From assembly GCA_020725555.1 (NCBI GenBank), contig DYEU01000027.1:1-61424 (forward strand): a DNA stretch of 61,424 nt, in the 5' to 3' direction. This stretch comes from Desulfatibacillum sp. GTDB lineage: Bacteria > Desulfobacterota > Desulfobacteria > Desulfobacterales > SpSt-501. A model generated the notes under the pieces. It saw only the letters and a program-made list of their open reading frames with translations. It was not told where the DNA came from and did not search any database. The number at the start of each line of letters is the position of its first letter. Positions within the stretch are counted from its first letter, which is position 1. This document shows, piece by piece, positions 23,470-32,067 of this stretch. Made by a program: the position numbers and the translations under genes.

Positions 23470-25670
23470 GCGGGGCGGCCGCCGGGCAGGGGTTTGCCGG
23501 CGCGGCCGGCGGGATCCTTCCCCTCCAGGCTCTGCGCGAGCACCTCGCGCGGCTTGACCCCGTCGGAGGGGCCGATCACCCCCTCGCGCTCCATCCTCTC
23601 GATGATGCGCGCCGCGCGGTTGTAGCCGATCCGGAGATGCCGCTGCACCATGGAGATCGAGGCCTGGCGCGTGCGCACGACGAGTTCGACCGCCTCGTCG
23701 TAGCGCTCGTCGTAGTCCTCGCCGTCGGCGGAGCCGTGGGACTCGGCCGGGCGGTCTTCGGTCACCTGCTGGTCGTAGGCCGGCTTTTCCTGCCGGCGCA
23801 CGAACTCCACGATGCGCGTGAGCTCGGCCTCGGAGAGGAAGGCCCCGTGGATGCGCTGGAGCTTGCCCGTGCCGGGCGGCAGAAAGAGCATGTCGCCCGC
23901 CCCGAGCAGGCTCTCGGCGCCGTTGGTGTCGATGATCGTGCGCGAGTCGGTCTTCGAGGAGACCTGGAAGGTGAGCCGCGTGGGGAAGTTCGCCTTGATG
24001 ATGCCGGTGAGGACGTCGACCGAGGGGCGCTGGGTGGCGAGGATCAGGTGGATGCCCGCCGCACGGGCCATCTGGGCGAGACGCGTCAGGGCGACCTCGA
24101 CGTCCCGCGAGGCGACCATCATCAGGTCGGCGAGCTCGTCGATCACGATCACGATGAAGGGCAGCCGCTCCGGCCGCTCCTCCCCGCCTTTCGGCTCGCT
24201 CTCCATCTTCTGGTTGTACTGCCGGATGTTGCGCGCGCGCAGCTCCGAGAGCCGCTCGTAGCGGCGCTCCATCTCGCGCACCGCCCAGAAGAGGGCGTTG
24301 GTCGCCTTGCGCGCGTCGGTGACGACGGGGGTGATCAGGTGCGGGATCCCGTCGTAGGAGGAGAGCTCGATCCGCTTGGGGTCGACCATGATCAACTTCA
24401 CCTCGTCGGGGCGTGCCTTGTAGAGCAGGCTGCAGATCATCGCGTTCAGGGCGACGCTCTTTCCCGTGCCGGTTGCGCCGGCGATCAGGAGGTGGGGCAT
24501 CTTGTCGAGCTCGGCCGTGACGGGGTTGCCGACGATGTCCTTGCCGAGGCAGATCGTGAGCCGGGAGCGCGATTTCTCGAAGGCGGCCGAGGCGACGACC
24601 TCCTTGAACTTCACGATCTCGCGCACGGGGTTGGGCACCTCGATGCCGATCGCCGCCTTGCCGGGGATGGGGGCGACGATGCGGATGCTCGCCGCGCGCA
24701 GGGCGAGCGCCAGGTCGTCGCTCAGGTTGGCGACCTTGTTGATCTTGACCCCGGGGGCGGGCTCGTACTCGAAGGTGGTGACCACCGGCCCGGGGGAGAC
24801 GGCCACGACGCGGCCGTTCACGCCGAAGTCCTCGAGCTTCTTCTCGAGGAGCGCGGACTGCATGCGCAGGCTCTCCGGGTCCTGGGAAACGGGGTGCGGG
24901 TCGGGGTCTTCGAGCAGGGCGACCGGCGGCAGCCGGTAGCCCTTGCCGCCGTGCATGAACTCGAAGACCTCCTGCCGCGGCGGGGAGGCGATCTTCGCCG
25001 GCTTGGGCGCCGGGGGTTCGACGCGGATCTCCCGCGCCCGCTGGCGGCGCTTCTCGGCCTCGGCCTGCACGCCCCGCCGCGCGCGCTCGCGGCGCTCGCG
25101 CTGCTTCAGGTAGGCGGTGAGCAGCCGGTCGGAAAGGGCGGCCCAGGCCGCACGCAGGCGGCGCAAGCCGGCGATCAGCGAAAAGCCCGTCGCCAGGATG
25201 AAGCCCACCAGGAGCAGGAGCGCAAGGACCACGGCGGCCCCGGCGGGATTGAACCAGCGCGCGAGCAGGGCCCTGAGGGGGTGGCCGACCAAGCCGCCGC
25301 CGGGGTAGGTCTTCTGGAAGATCCCCACGGGGTCCGGGCCCATTGCGAAGAGCCCCGCCGTGGCGAGGATCATGAGCACGCCTCCGGCCGCGGTCCAGCC
25401 GATCGAGCGCGCGGGGTGGCTGCCGAAGACCTGCAGGCTGACCCAGAGGAGCAGCGCCGGCACCCAGAAGGCCGCCAGCCCCACGGTGCCGACCAGGAAG
25501 CCCGCCACGTGGGCGCCGGCGGGCCCGAAGAGGTTGTGCACCCGGCCCCCCGAGCCCGCCGCGTGGAGCGAGGGGTCGGCGGGGTGGTAGGTGAGCAGGC
25601 TGATCAGGGTGAAGACCAGCACGAAAAAAACGACGATCCCGAGCAGTTCGCGGCGCATGGCGCGTTTCAC
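23466..25670 (-). CDS. ftsK: DNA translocase FtsK
   Basis: A 734-residue septal DNA pump that helps resolve and segregate chromosome termini. It has four to five N-terminal membrane segments (about 8-185), a short basic/proline linker, the motor domain with Walker A GATGTGKSVALN and IVIDELADLMMVASRDVE, and a C-terminal winged-helix gamma domain (RTRQASISMVQRHLRIGYNR) that reads KOPS-type DNA. The start is GTG 25670, overlapping the RNase J stop (GTGA); an ATG at 25658 is the alternative. The linker is much shorter than in E. coli, as usual outside enterobacteria. Confidence 0.95.
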   Translation of the reverse strand: MKRAMRRELLGIVVFFVLVFTLISLLTYHPADPSLHAAGSGGRVHNLFGPAGAHVAGFLVGTVGLAAFWVPALLLWVSLQVFGSHPARSIGWTAAGGVLMILATAGLFAMGPDPVGIFQKTYPGGGLVGHPLRALLARWFNPAGAAVVLALLLLVGFILATGFSLIAGLRRLRAAWAALSDRLLTAYLKQRERRERARRGVQAEAEKRRQRAREIRVEPPAPKPAKIASPPRQEVFEFMHGGKGYRLPPVALLEDPDPHPVSQDPESLRMQSALLEKKLEDFGVNGRVVAVSPGPVVTTFEYEPAPGVKINKVANLSDDLALALRAASIRIVAPIPGKAAIGIEVPNPVREIVKFKEVVASAAFEKSRSRLTICLGKDIVGNPVTAELDKMPHLLIAGATGTGKSVALNAMICSLLYKARPDEVKLIMVDPKRIELSSYDGIPHLITPVVTDARKATNALFWAVREMERRYERLSELRARNIRQYNQKMESEPKGGEERPERLPFIVIVIDELADLMMVASRDVEVALTRLAQMARAAGIHLILATQRPSVDVLTGIIKANFPTRLTFQVSSKTDSRTIIDTNGAESLLGAGDMLFLPPGTGKLQRIHGAFLSEAELTRIVEFVRRQEKPAYDQQVTEDRPAESHGSADGEDYDERYDEAVELVVRTRQASISMVQRHLRIGYNRAARIIERMEREGVIGPSDGVKPREVLAQSLEGKDPAGRAGKPLPGGRPA

Positions 25671-27313
25671 ATCTCCATGATGAAGGGCAGGATCACGGGC
25701 CGCCGGCCGATCGTGAAGTAAAAGTACTCCCGAAGCGCCCCCTGGATGCGCTGGCGCAGCCGCTCGACGCGCTGCGGCGTCCCCGGCGGGATCTCCTCCA
25801 CCACCTCGAGCACGACGCAGTGGGCGTCCTGCAGCAGGTGGCCCGTGGCGGTCTCGAAGACGACCCCGCGGGAGACGATCTCCGGGCCGTAGGTGACGAT
25901 GCCGGTCTCCTCGTCGAGCGCCATGGTCACGGCCACGACCCCCTCCTCGGAGAGGAGGCGCCGTTCCTTGAGGACCGCGCGGCCCACGTCGCCCACCCCC
26001 TTGCCGTCCACGAGCAGCCGGCCGGTCGGGACGCGGCCGGCGAGCCGGCCGCGGCCGCCCGCGAACTCGATCACCTCCCCGTTTTCGGCGAGCAGCACCC
26101 GCTCCGGCGGGACACCCGCCTCGCGGGCGAGCCGCGCGTGCAGGACCAGGTGCCGGTACTCCCCGTGGACGGGCACGAAGTGGGCCGGCCGGGTGAGGCG
26201 GATCATCTCCCGCAGCTCTTCACGGTAGGCGTGACCGGAGGCGTGGATCTCGGAGATCTTCTCGTAGACCACCTCGGCCCCGCGGCGGTAGAGGTTGTCG
26301 ATGATTTTGGCGATCGCCCGCTCGTTTCCGGGGATGAACTTGGAAGAGAGGACGACCGTGTCCCCCGGCCGGATGCGCAGCTGCTTGTGGGTCCCGGCGG
26401 CCATGCGGGCGATCGCCGACATGGGCTCGCCCTGGCTGCCGGTGGTGATGACGACCAGTTCCTGCTCGTCCCAGTCGGGGACGAGCTCGAGGCTCAGCTC
26501 CGTCCCGTGGGGGATCACGAGGCGGCCGAGGCTGCGGGCGACCTCGGCGCTCGCCTCGATGTTGCGGCCGCTGATCACCACCTTGCGGCCGGCGCGCCGC
26601 GCGAGGTCGACGATCATCTGGATGCGGGCGATGTTCGAGGCGAAGAGGGCGACGATGATCCGGCCGAGGCTGTCGCGGAAGATGCGCGCGAAGTTCTCGC
26701 GGATCCTCTCGTCGGGGAGGCTCCAGCCTTCGCGCTCGACGTTGGTCGAATCCGAAAGCAGCGCGAGCACGCCCCGCTCGCCGAGCCGCGCAAAGGCCTG
26801 CGTGTCGGTCCCGCCGCCCTCGGCCACGGGGCTCAGCTTGAAGTCGCCCGTGTGCACGACGAGCCCTTCCGGGGTGTCGATCGCCAGCCCCACGCCGTCG
26901 ATCACGCTGTGCCCGACGGGCAGGAAGTCGATGCGGAACGGGCCGAGCGCAAGCGGCCGCCCCGGTTCGACGCGCTGGAAATCGGCCGTGGCGGCTGTCT
27001 CGAACTCGGCGAGCCGCTGGGCGGCCATGCCCAGGGTGAAGCCCGTCCCGAAGACGGGGACGGCCGCCTCCCGCAGAAGGAAGGGGAGCGCGCCGATGTG
27101 GTCCTCGTGGGCATGGGTGAGGATCACGCCGAGCAGCCGGCCCCCGGCCGCGCGCAGGTAGGCCGTGTCGGGGATCGCGAAATCGACCCCGAGCATGTAA
27201 TCCTCGGGGAACATGAGGCCGGCGTCGATGACGAGGCGGTCTTCCCCGCACTCGACGACCATCATGTTGAGCCCGATTTCCCCCAGCCCGCCGAGCGGGA
27301 TCAGTCGCAGCAT
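25667..27313 (-). CDS. rnj: ribonuclease J
   Basis: A 548-residue metallo-beta-lactamase/beta-CASP RNase with endo- and 5'-exonuclease activity in RNA processing. The metal motif HAHEDH is at residues 67-72, followed by VVHTGDFKLS, the beta-CASP block STNVEREG, and GTHKQLRIRPGDTVVLSSKF-IPGNE. ASGHAYREEL and FVPVHGEYRHL complete the fold. The ATG at 27313 lies 13 bp inside plsC. The protein is complete. Together with rny it implies a decay system without a central RNase E role, which cannot be tested here. Confidence 0.95.
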   Translation of the reverse strand: MLRLIPLGGLGEIGLNMMVVECGEDRLVIDAGLMFPEDYMLGVDFAIPDTAYLRAAGGRLLGVILTHAHEDHIGALPFLLREAAVPVFGTGFTLGMAAQRLAEFETAATADFQRVEPGRPLALGPFRIDFLPVGHSVIDGVGLAIDTPEGLVVHTGDFKLSPVAEGGGTDTQAFARLGERGVLALLSDSTNVEREGWSLPDERIRENFARIFRDSLGRIIVALFASNIARIQMIVDLARRAGRKVVISGRNIEASAEVARSLGRLVIPHGTELSLELVPDWDEQELVVITTGSQGEPMSAIARMAAGTHKQLRIRPGDTVVLSSKFIPGNERAIAKIIDNLYRRGAEVVYEKISEIHASGHAYREELREMIRLTRPAHFVPVHGEYRHLVLHARLAREAGVPPERVLLAENGEVIEFAGGRGRLAGRVPTGRLLVDGKGVGDVGRAVLKERRLLSEEGVVAVTMALDEETGIVTYGPEIVSRGVVFETATGHLLQDAHCVVLEVVEEIPPGTPQRVERLRQRIQGALREYFYFTIGRRPVILPFIMEM

Positions 27314-28095
27314 GGCCCGCCCGCCCCGCCGGCGCCGGAGGCCGCGAGGATCGCCCGGCGCACGGCCTCCATGAGCGCTTCCTTGTTCGGGAATGCCCCC
27401 CCCGCCACGGGGATCGGCTTGCCGATCGTCACCGTCACCCGGCCGGGCCGGATCCAGAGGCTCCCCTTGGCCATGACCTCGCGGGTGCCGGAGATGGCGA
27501 CCGGCACGACCGGCGCCCCGGCCTGCAGGGCGAGCGCGAAGCCGCCCTTCTTGAAGGACTTGAGCTCGCCGTCCGGGCTGCGCGTCCCCTCGGGGAAGAT
27601 CACGATCGAGGCCCCCGCACGGATCTTGGCCGCCGCCTCGCCGAGGCTTTGGAAGGCGGCCGCGCGGTTCCGGCGGTCGATCGGGATGTAGCCCGCCCCG
27701 CGCATGGCGCGGCCGAAGAGCGGGATGCGGAAGAGCTCCGCCTTGGCGAGCCAGCGGAACTGCACCGGCAGGTGGCCGAGGAGCACGGGGATGTCGTAGT
27801 TGCTCTGGTGGTTGGCCATGAAGATGCACGGTGTGCCGGGGTCCAGGTGCTCCCGGCCGCGCACGGCGACCCGCACCCCGCTCACGAGCAGGATCGAGCG
27901 CCCCCAGAGGCGGGCGATCCGGTGAACGAGGTTCCCCGAGCGCGAGAAGACCGAGACCCACACGGCGACCACGCCGAGCACGAAGGTGGCCGAAACCGTC
28001 CAGGCCATGATCAGGGCGACGTGCAGGGCGGCGATCGGCCGGGAGCGGCAAAGGTTCGGTCCCACGGAGCGCAACGCCTCCCCCGAAGCCGTCAT
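27301..28095 (-). CDS. plsC: 1-acyl-sn-glycerol-3-phosphate acyltransferase
   Basis: A 264-residue membrane enzyme that makes phosphatidic acid from lysophosphatidic acid. The catalytic motif NHQSNYD (95-101, the NHx4D type) and the glycerol-phosphate site FPEGTRS are intact, and VVPVAISGTREVM is the fourth block. There is one N-terminal membrane segment (about 22-50). The ATG at 28095 overlaps the preceding stop (ATGA). Its 3' end overlaps the RNase J start by 13 bp. Confidence 0.92.
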   Translation of the reverse strand: MTASGEALRSVGPNLCRSRPIAALHVALIMAWTVSATFVLGVVAVWVSVFSRSGNLVHRIARLWGRSILLVSGVRVAVRGREHLDPGTPCIFMANHQSNYDIPVLLGHLPVQFRWLAKAELFRIPLFGRAMRGAGYIPIDRRNRAAAFQSLGEAAAKIRAGASIVIFPEGTRSPDGELKSFKKGGFALALQAGAPVVPVAISGTREVMAKGSLWIRPGRVTVTIGKPIPVAGGAFPNKEALMEAVRRAILAASGAGGAGGPCCD

Positions 28096-28424
28096 ACGGA
28101 AATGGTGAGCTCCTCGAGCATGGCGTCGATCTCGCCGATCAGCCACTCGCGCTGGGCCCGCGAGGCGTAGGCGATGCAGCTGCAGCGCAGCCGCTGCCGG
28201 CTGCGGATCAACAGCTCCAGCGAGAGCCTGCCGGCCTCGAGCTCGATGGCGGCGCAGTGCGGCTGGCAGTCGCGGTGCGCGCTCTGGAGCGGGCTGAGGA
28301 GACCGGCCTCCAGGGGGACCCAGAAGATCGCCCCGAGAGCGGGCGGCCCATAGCGCCGCTCGAGGAACTCGCGCACCCGGCGCTCGTCGGCAGGCCGCAG
28401 CTGGTCGACGACGTACTGCTTCAT
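28092..28424 (-). CDS. conserved-looking small protein of unknown function
   Basis: 110 residues, soluble, no signal peptide. The middle has several His and Cys residues (SAHRDCQPHCAAIELE, then RLRCSCIAYASRAQ) that could bind metal. The N-terminus YVVDQLRPADERRVREFLER is helical. It is translationally coupled to plsC (ATGA). No family was recognised. The ATG at 28424 is the only good start, and the coupling supports it being real. Confidence 0.7.
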   Translation of the reverse strand: MKQYVVDQLRPADERRVREFLERRYGPPALGAIFWVPLEAGLLSPLQSAHRDCQPHCAAIELEAGRLSLELLIRSRQRLRCSCIAYASRAQREWLIGEIDAMLEELTISV

Positions 28425-28494
28425 AACTTATCGATGTAGCACATCATTTGCTTTCTTCGCAACCCGTGGCCGGGGGCGCCCCGTTTTCGCCAAA

Positions 28495-28532
28495 AGAAAA
28501 ACCGGCGCCGCCACGGCGCCGGTTTTTCTTCG
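28495..28532 (-). terminator. intrinsic terminator after ferredoxin gene
   Basis: On the minus strand, CCGGCGCCG-TGG-CGGCGCCGG (28502-28522) is followed by TTTTTCTTTT, and the stem is flanked by A and T runs on both sides. It ends ferredoxin transcription before the 110-residue gene. Confidence 0.88.
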
Positions 28533-28544
28533 CCGTCGCCGGCT

Positions 28545-28733
28545 TCAGCTTTCCTCGACCGTGATCGCGCCCTCGGAGCAGACTTCGACGCAGCTCTCGC
28601 AGCCCAGGCATTCGTCGGCGTTCACCGGCTTCGATTTGCCGTCCTGCATTTCGAACACCTCGACCGGGCAGACATCCACGCATTCTTCACAACCGACGCA
28701 TTTTTCCTCATCCACCATGGGGGTAAACGCCAT
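28545..28733 (-). CDS. fdx: 2[4Fe-4S] ferredoxin
   Basis: A 62-residue acidic electron carrier with two full cluster motifs, CVGCEECVDVCP and CLGCESCVEVCS, spaced as in clostridial-type ferredoxins. It is a low-potential donor in anaerobic metabolism; partners cannot be named. The ATG at 28733 has AGGAGA upstream. It is a single-gene unit with its own promoter and terminator, which suggests high expression. Confidence 0.95.
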   Translation of the reverse strand: MAFTPMVDEEKCVGCEECVDVCPVEVFEMQDGKSKPVNADECLGCESCVEVCSEGAITVEES

Positions 28734-28810
28734 CCGCAGCTCTCCTTTCGTGATTGGATCCCGACGGCCCGCAGGCCGGCTCGCTCGTGGGGGGCGAAAA
28801 AACCGTCGAG

Positions 28811-28840
28811 TGCATAAACCACATCCCACGGGCCTGTCAA
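28811..28840 (-). promoter_or_regulatory. promoter of the ferredoxin gene
   Basis: On the minus strand, TTGACA (28835-28840) is followed at 17-18 bp by TTATGC/TATGCA (28811-28817). The -35 context GTCTTGACAGG is identical to both rRNA promoters. It starts 15 bp beyond the stop of the upstream unknown gene. Confidence 0.6.
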
Positions 28841-28855
28841 GACTCGCGGCGGGCT

Positions 28856-29788
28856 TCAACCAAGCGGCGGCAGGGGAAGCCGCAGGACGATCGTCACGCC
28901 CCGCGGCGCGGCCGCGGGGGCCTCCTCGGCGAGGGGGTTCCGCCGCGGGTCGAGCAGGGCTTCCACGAGCTGAAGCGGGGACACGCCGGGGAAGGCGAGC
29001 AGCCCGGCCGGCTCGGCGGCGGTGCGGCCGGGCGGCTCCGGGGAAAGGGGGATCCGGCCCCGGCTCACGCTCTCGAGGAGCACCCGAAGCCGGGAAAGAG
29101 GCCCCGCCGCGGCCCCGGCGGGCTCTGCCGCGGGATAACGGGCCGCGCCGGCCAGGCGCTCCTCCAGCAGCGAAAACGCGGCGGGGCTCGCGGTGACGAA
29201 GACCGCCGCCTCGGCCGGCCGGGCGAGGTAGAGCCGCGCCCACCCGCGGAGCCTCGCCGCGGTCTGCCCCAGGGTCTCCTCCGCCGCTTCGCCGGCGGCC
29301 GGCTCCTCCGGGGGGTGCGGATCACCGGCGATGGCGGCAACGAGCCGCTTCAGTTGCGCCTCGCCGCGGGCGAGGATCCGCGACGCCTCGCACCGGTCCC
29401 GGTCGGCCCGCTCCGCAAGGAGAAGCAGCACCCGGGCGGTCCACAGCTCCTGCGCCCCGCCCCCGGCGGCCCCCGGCCCCGCCCCCCGGATCCGGGCGGC
29501 GAGGGCGCCGGGCTCTTCGGCGGCGTGCCTTTCGCCGGCCATGGCCTGCCAGGCCGCCGCGACACCCGCCCCGCCGTGGTGCAGCGCGGCCCACGACGTC
29601 CAGGCGCGCACCTCGGCCTCGAGCCGCCCGGCATCCTCCTGCGGCGAAAGAACCCACGAAAAGGCCGCGGCCTTCCCCTGGGGCGGGCGGTGGTCGGGCC
29701 GGTAGACGAAGACCTCGCTGAAGACCGCCTTCAGGGGCTCCGCCCAGGCCTCCGGCGGGTCGGTGTGCGGGAAGAGGACCGCCTTCAC
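28856..29788 (-). CDS. protein of unknown function, coupled to the cysK-CysRS fusion
   Basis: 310 residues, Ala- and Glu-rich, soluble. It begins VKAVLFPHTDPPEAWAEPLK and ends in a proline/leucine-rich tail (VTIVLRLPLPPLG). There is no recognisable catalytic motif, signal peptide or membrane span. The GTG at 29788 overlaps the fusion gene's stop (GTGA), so the two are made together, and a linked role is plausible. No family was recognised. Confidence 0.75.
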   Translation of the reverse strand: MKAVLFPHTDPPEAWAEPLKAVFSEVFVYRPDHRPPQGKAAAFSWVLSPQEDAGRLEAEVRAWTSWAALHHGGAGVAAAWQAMAGERHAAEEPGALAARIRGAGPGAAGGGAQELWTARVLLLLAERADRDRCEASRILARGEAQLKRLVAAIAGDPHPPEEPAAGEAAEETLGQTAARLRGWARLYLARPAEAAVFVTASPAAFSLLEERLAGAARYPAAEPAGAAAGPLSRLRVLLESVSRGRIPLSPEPPGRTAAEPAGLLAFPGVSPLQLVEALLDPRRNPLAEEAPAAAPRGVTIVLRLPLPPLG

Positions 29789-32067
29789 GCCGCCCCCCCC
29801 TCGCCCCGCGGCCCGCGGCTGCGGGCGGGGGGGTCCTGGACGCGCACGCCGCGGCGCAAGAGCTCCTCGCGCAGCCGGTCGGCCGTCTGAAAGTCGCCCG
29901 CGGCCCGCGCGGCCGCGCGGGCCGCGATCAGCTCGCGCAGCTCGGCGTCCGGGGCCGGCGGTTCGCCCGCGGGAAAGAGTCTCAGCACCTCGTCTTGCTC
30001 CCGGAAGGCCTCGAGCAGCCGCCGCGCCCCGCGGGCGGTGAGCGCCCCGGCGGCGGCGAGGGCATGGATCCGCCGCACGGTCTTGAAGATCACGGCGAGC
30101 GCCGCGGGCAGGTCGAGGTCGTCGTCGAGCGCGGCGCGCACCCCCTGGCGCAGGTCGAAGGCGAGCTGATCGGCCTCCGCCGGCGGATCCCCGCCTCGCT
30201 CGAGGGCCTGCATCCCGGCAAGGCACCGGTCGACGCGGCGCAGGGCGCGCTCGGCGGCCTCGAGCTTCTCCGCGGAGAAGGAAAGCGGCCGGCGGTAGTG
30301 GATCGAGAGCAGAACGCCGCGGATGGCGCGGCCGGAGACGCCCGCGGCAAGGAGCTCTTCCACGGGCGGGGCCGCGCCGGTCACAGGGGCGACCGCGAGC
30401 CAGGCGCGCGCGAGCGGTGCGCCGCTTGCGGCCTCGGCGATCGCGTTTTCGTTTTCGTGGTGCGGGAAGAGAAGTTCCTGGGCGACGACCCGCAGGTCGA
30501 AGCCGAACCCCAGGGCGGCCGTGGCCGCGGCCGCCGACTGCAAGTGCCAGGCCGGCCGCACGTTGCCCCAGGGGCTTTTGACAAAGGCGCCGCGCTTGAG
30601 GTCGGCAAGCCGGCAGCGCCGCAAGAGCGCGAAATCGCGGGGGTTCAATTTTTCGTAGTCGCTCAGGTCGACGCTCGCCCCCACGCGCACCTTGGCGGCA
30701 TCGACCCCCGAGAGCCGGCCGTAGCCCGCGGCCCGCGAGAGGTCGAAGTAGAGGGAGCGCAACTTCTCGTAGGCGAAGCCCTTGTCGAGAAGCCGCCGGG
30801 CGAGATCGACCATCGCCTCGAGGTGCTCGCCGGCGCGGGCGTAGATCTCGGCGGGCCGGACGCCCAGGGCGGCGAGGGTGCCGCGGAAGCGCTCGACCGC
30901 CACGGCGGCCCCGCCGTCCGGGAGGAGATCGAGGTCGGGGAGGTCGATCGCCTGTTTCACCGAAAGCCCTCGCGCCCGGAGCGCCCGGCACAGGAGATCG
31001 GCGACGACGAAGCGCCGCGCCTCGGTGAGCGAAAGGGGCCGCTGGAGGTTCGGTCCGCTCGTGGAAACGGCGACCCGGCCGGGGACGGCGGGCGAGAGGG
31101 TTTCGCACGCGCGCGTGAGCGTGTTGTGCAGGCGCATCGCCGGGGTTTCCCGCGCGGCGAAGAGGGGGGTGCTGAGGTAGCGCTCCCCGCCGTCGGGCAG
31201 GATCACGACGACCAGGCCCTCGCGCAGGCGTGCTGCGACCCGGAGGGCGCCCGCCATCGCCGCCCCGCTGCTCATGCCGACGAAGAGCCCCTCCTCGCGG
31301 GCGAGCCGGCGGGCGGTCTCGAAGGCCTCCTCGTCCTCGATGTTGATCTTCTCGTCGAGCCGCTCCTTCTCGTAGATGCCGGGCGTGTAGGCTTCGCGCA
31401 GGTTTTTCAGGCCCTGGATGGCGTGGCCGAGGAAGGGCTCGACCCCCACGATGCGCACCGCAGGGTTGAGCTCCTTCAGCCGCCGCGAGACCCCCATCAG
31501 GGTGCCCGTGGTCCCCATGGCGGCGACGACGGCCGTCACCCGGCCGCCCGTCTGCCGCCAGATCTCCGCGGCCGTGCCGTGGTAGTGGGCCTTCCAGTTG
31601 GCCTCGTTGTTGTACTGGTCGACGGCGACGAAGCGCTCCGGGTTCTCGCGCACCAGGCGGTAGACCTCCTCGATCGCCCCGTCGGTGCCGAGGTGCCCGG
31701 GGGTGAGCAGGATCTCGGCGCCGCGCGCCTGGAGGATGCGCCGCCGCTCGAGGCTCACGGCCTCGGACATGGCGAGCATCAGCCGATAGCCCTTCACCGC
31801 GCAGACGAGCGCAAGCCCGATGCCCGTGTTCCCGCTCGTCGCCTCGATCACGGTCTTGTCGGGGGTGAGCTCGCCGGAGCGCTCGGCGGCCTCGATCATG
31901 GCGAGCGCGGGCCGGTCCTTGATCGAGCCGCCGGGGTTGAGGGATTCGAGCTTGGCGAAGACCCGCACCCGCCCGTGGGGGTTCAAACGCCGGATCTCGA
32001 CGAGCGGCGTGTTGCCGATGGCCTCGAGGAGGCTTGCGCCCCGCAGCGGGAATCGTTCGGGGTTCAC
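29785..32067 (-). CDS. cysteine synthase fused to a degenerate cysteinyl-tRNA synthetase domain
   Basis: 760 residues in two parts. Residues 1-305 are a PLP-dependent cysteine synthase: PGGSIKDR with PLP Lys 50, TSGNTG (77-82) and the C-terminal GMSSGAA. Residues 311-760 align along their length with cysteinyl-tRNA synthetase (RLHNTLTR start, SPWGNVRPAWH, LLFPHHENE, DDDLDLPAALAVIF). The signature residues are gone: the zinc Cys of CGPT is Ser 337 (SGPN), HIGH/HIGN is SLTE (346-349), the second zinc Cys of WHIEC is Ser 511 (WHLQS), and no KMSKS is present near 557-576. Aminoacylation is therefore unlikely; a regulatory or tRNA-binding role is inference. The GTG start overlaps the tmk stop. Confidence 0.9.
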   Translation of the reverse strand: MNPERFPLRGASLLEAIGNTPLVEIRRLNPHGRVRVFAKLESLNPGGSIKDRPALAMIEAAERSGELTPDKTVIEATSGNTGIGLALVCAVKGYRLMLAMSEAVSLERRRILQARGAEILLTPGHLGTDGAIEEVYRLVRENPERFVAVDQYNNEANWKAHYHGTAAEIWRQTGGRVTAVVAAMGTTGTLMGVSRRLKELNPAVRIVGVEPFLGHAIQGLKNLREAYTPGIYEKERLDEKINIEDEEAFETARRLAREEGLFVGMSSGAAMAGALRVAARLREGLVVVILPDGGERYLSTPLFAARETPAMRLHNTLTRACETLSPAVPGRVAVSTSGPNLQRPLSLTEARRFVVADLLCRALRARGLSVKQAIDLPDLDLLPDGGAAVAVERFRGTLAALGVRPAEIYARAGEHLEAMVDLARRLLDKGFAYEKLRSLYFDLSRAAGYGRLSGVDAAKVRVGASVDLSDYEKLNPRDFALLRRCRLADLKRGAFVKSPWGNVRPAWHLQSAAAATAALGFGFDLRVVAQELLFPHHENENAIAEAASGAPLARAWLAVAPVTGAAPPVEELLAAGVSGRAIRGVLLSIHYRRPLSFSAEKLEAAERALRRVDRCLAGMQALERGGDPPAEADQLAFDLRQGVRAALDDDLDLPAALAVIFKTVRRIHALAAAGALTARGARRLLEAFREQDEVLRLFPAGEPPAPDAELRELIAARAAARAAGDFQTADRLREELLRRGVRVQDPPARSRGPRGEGGAA

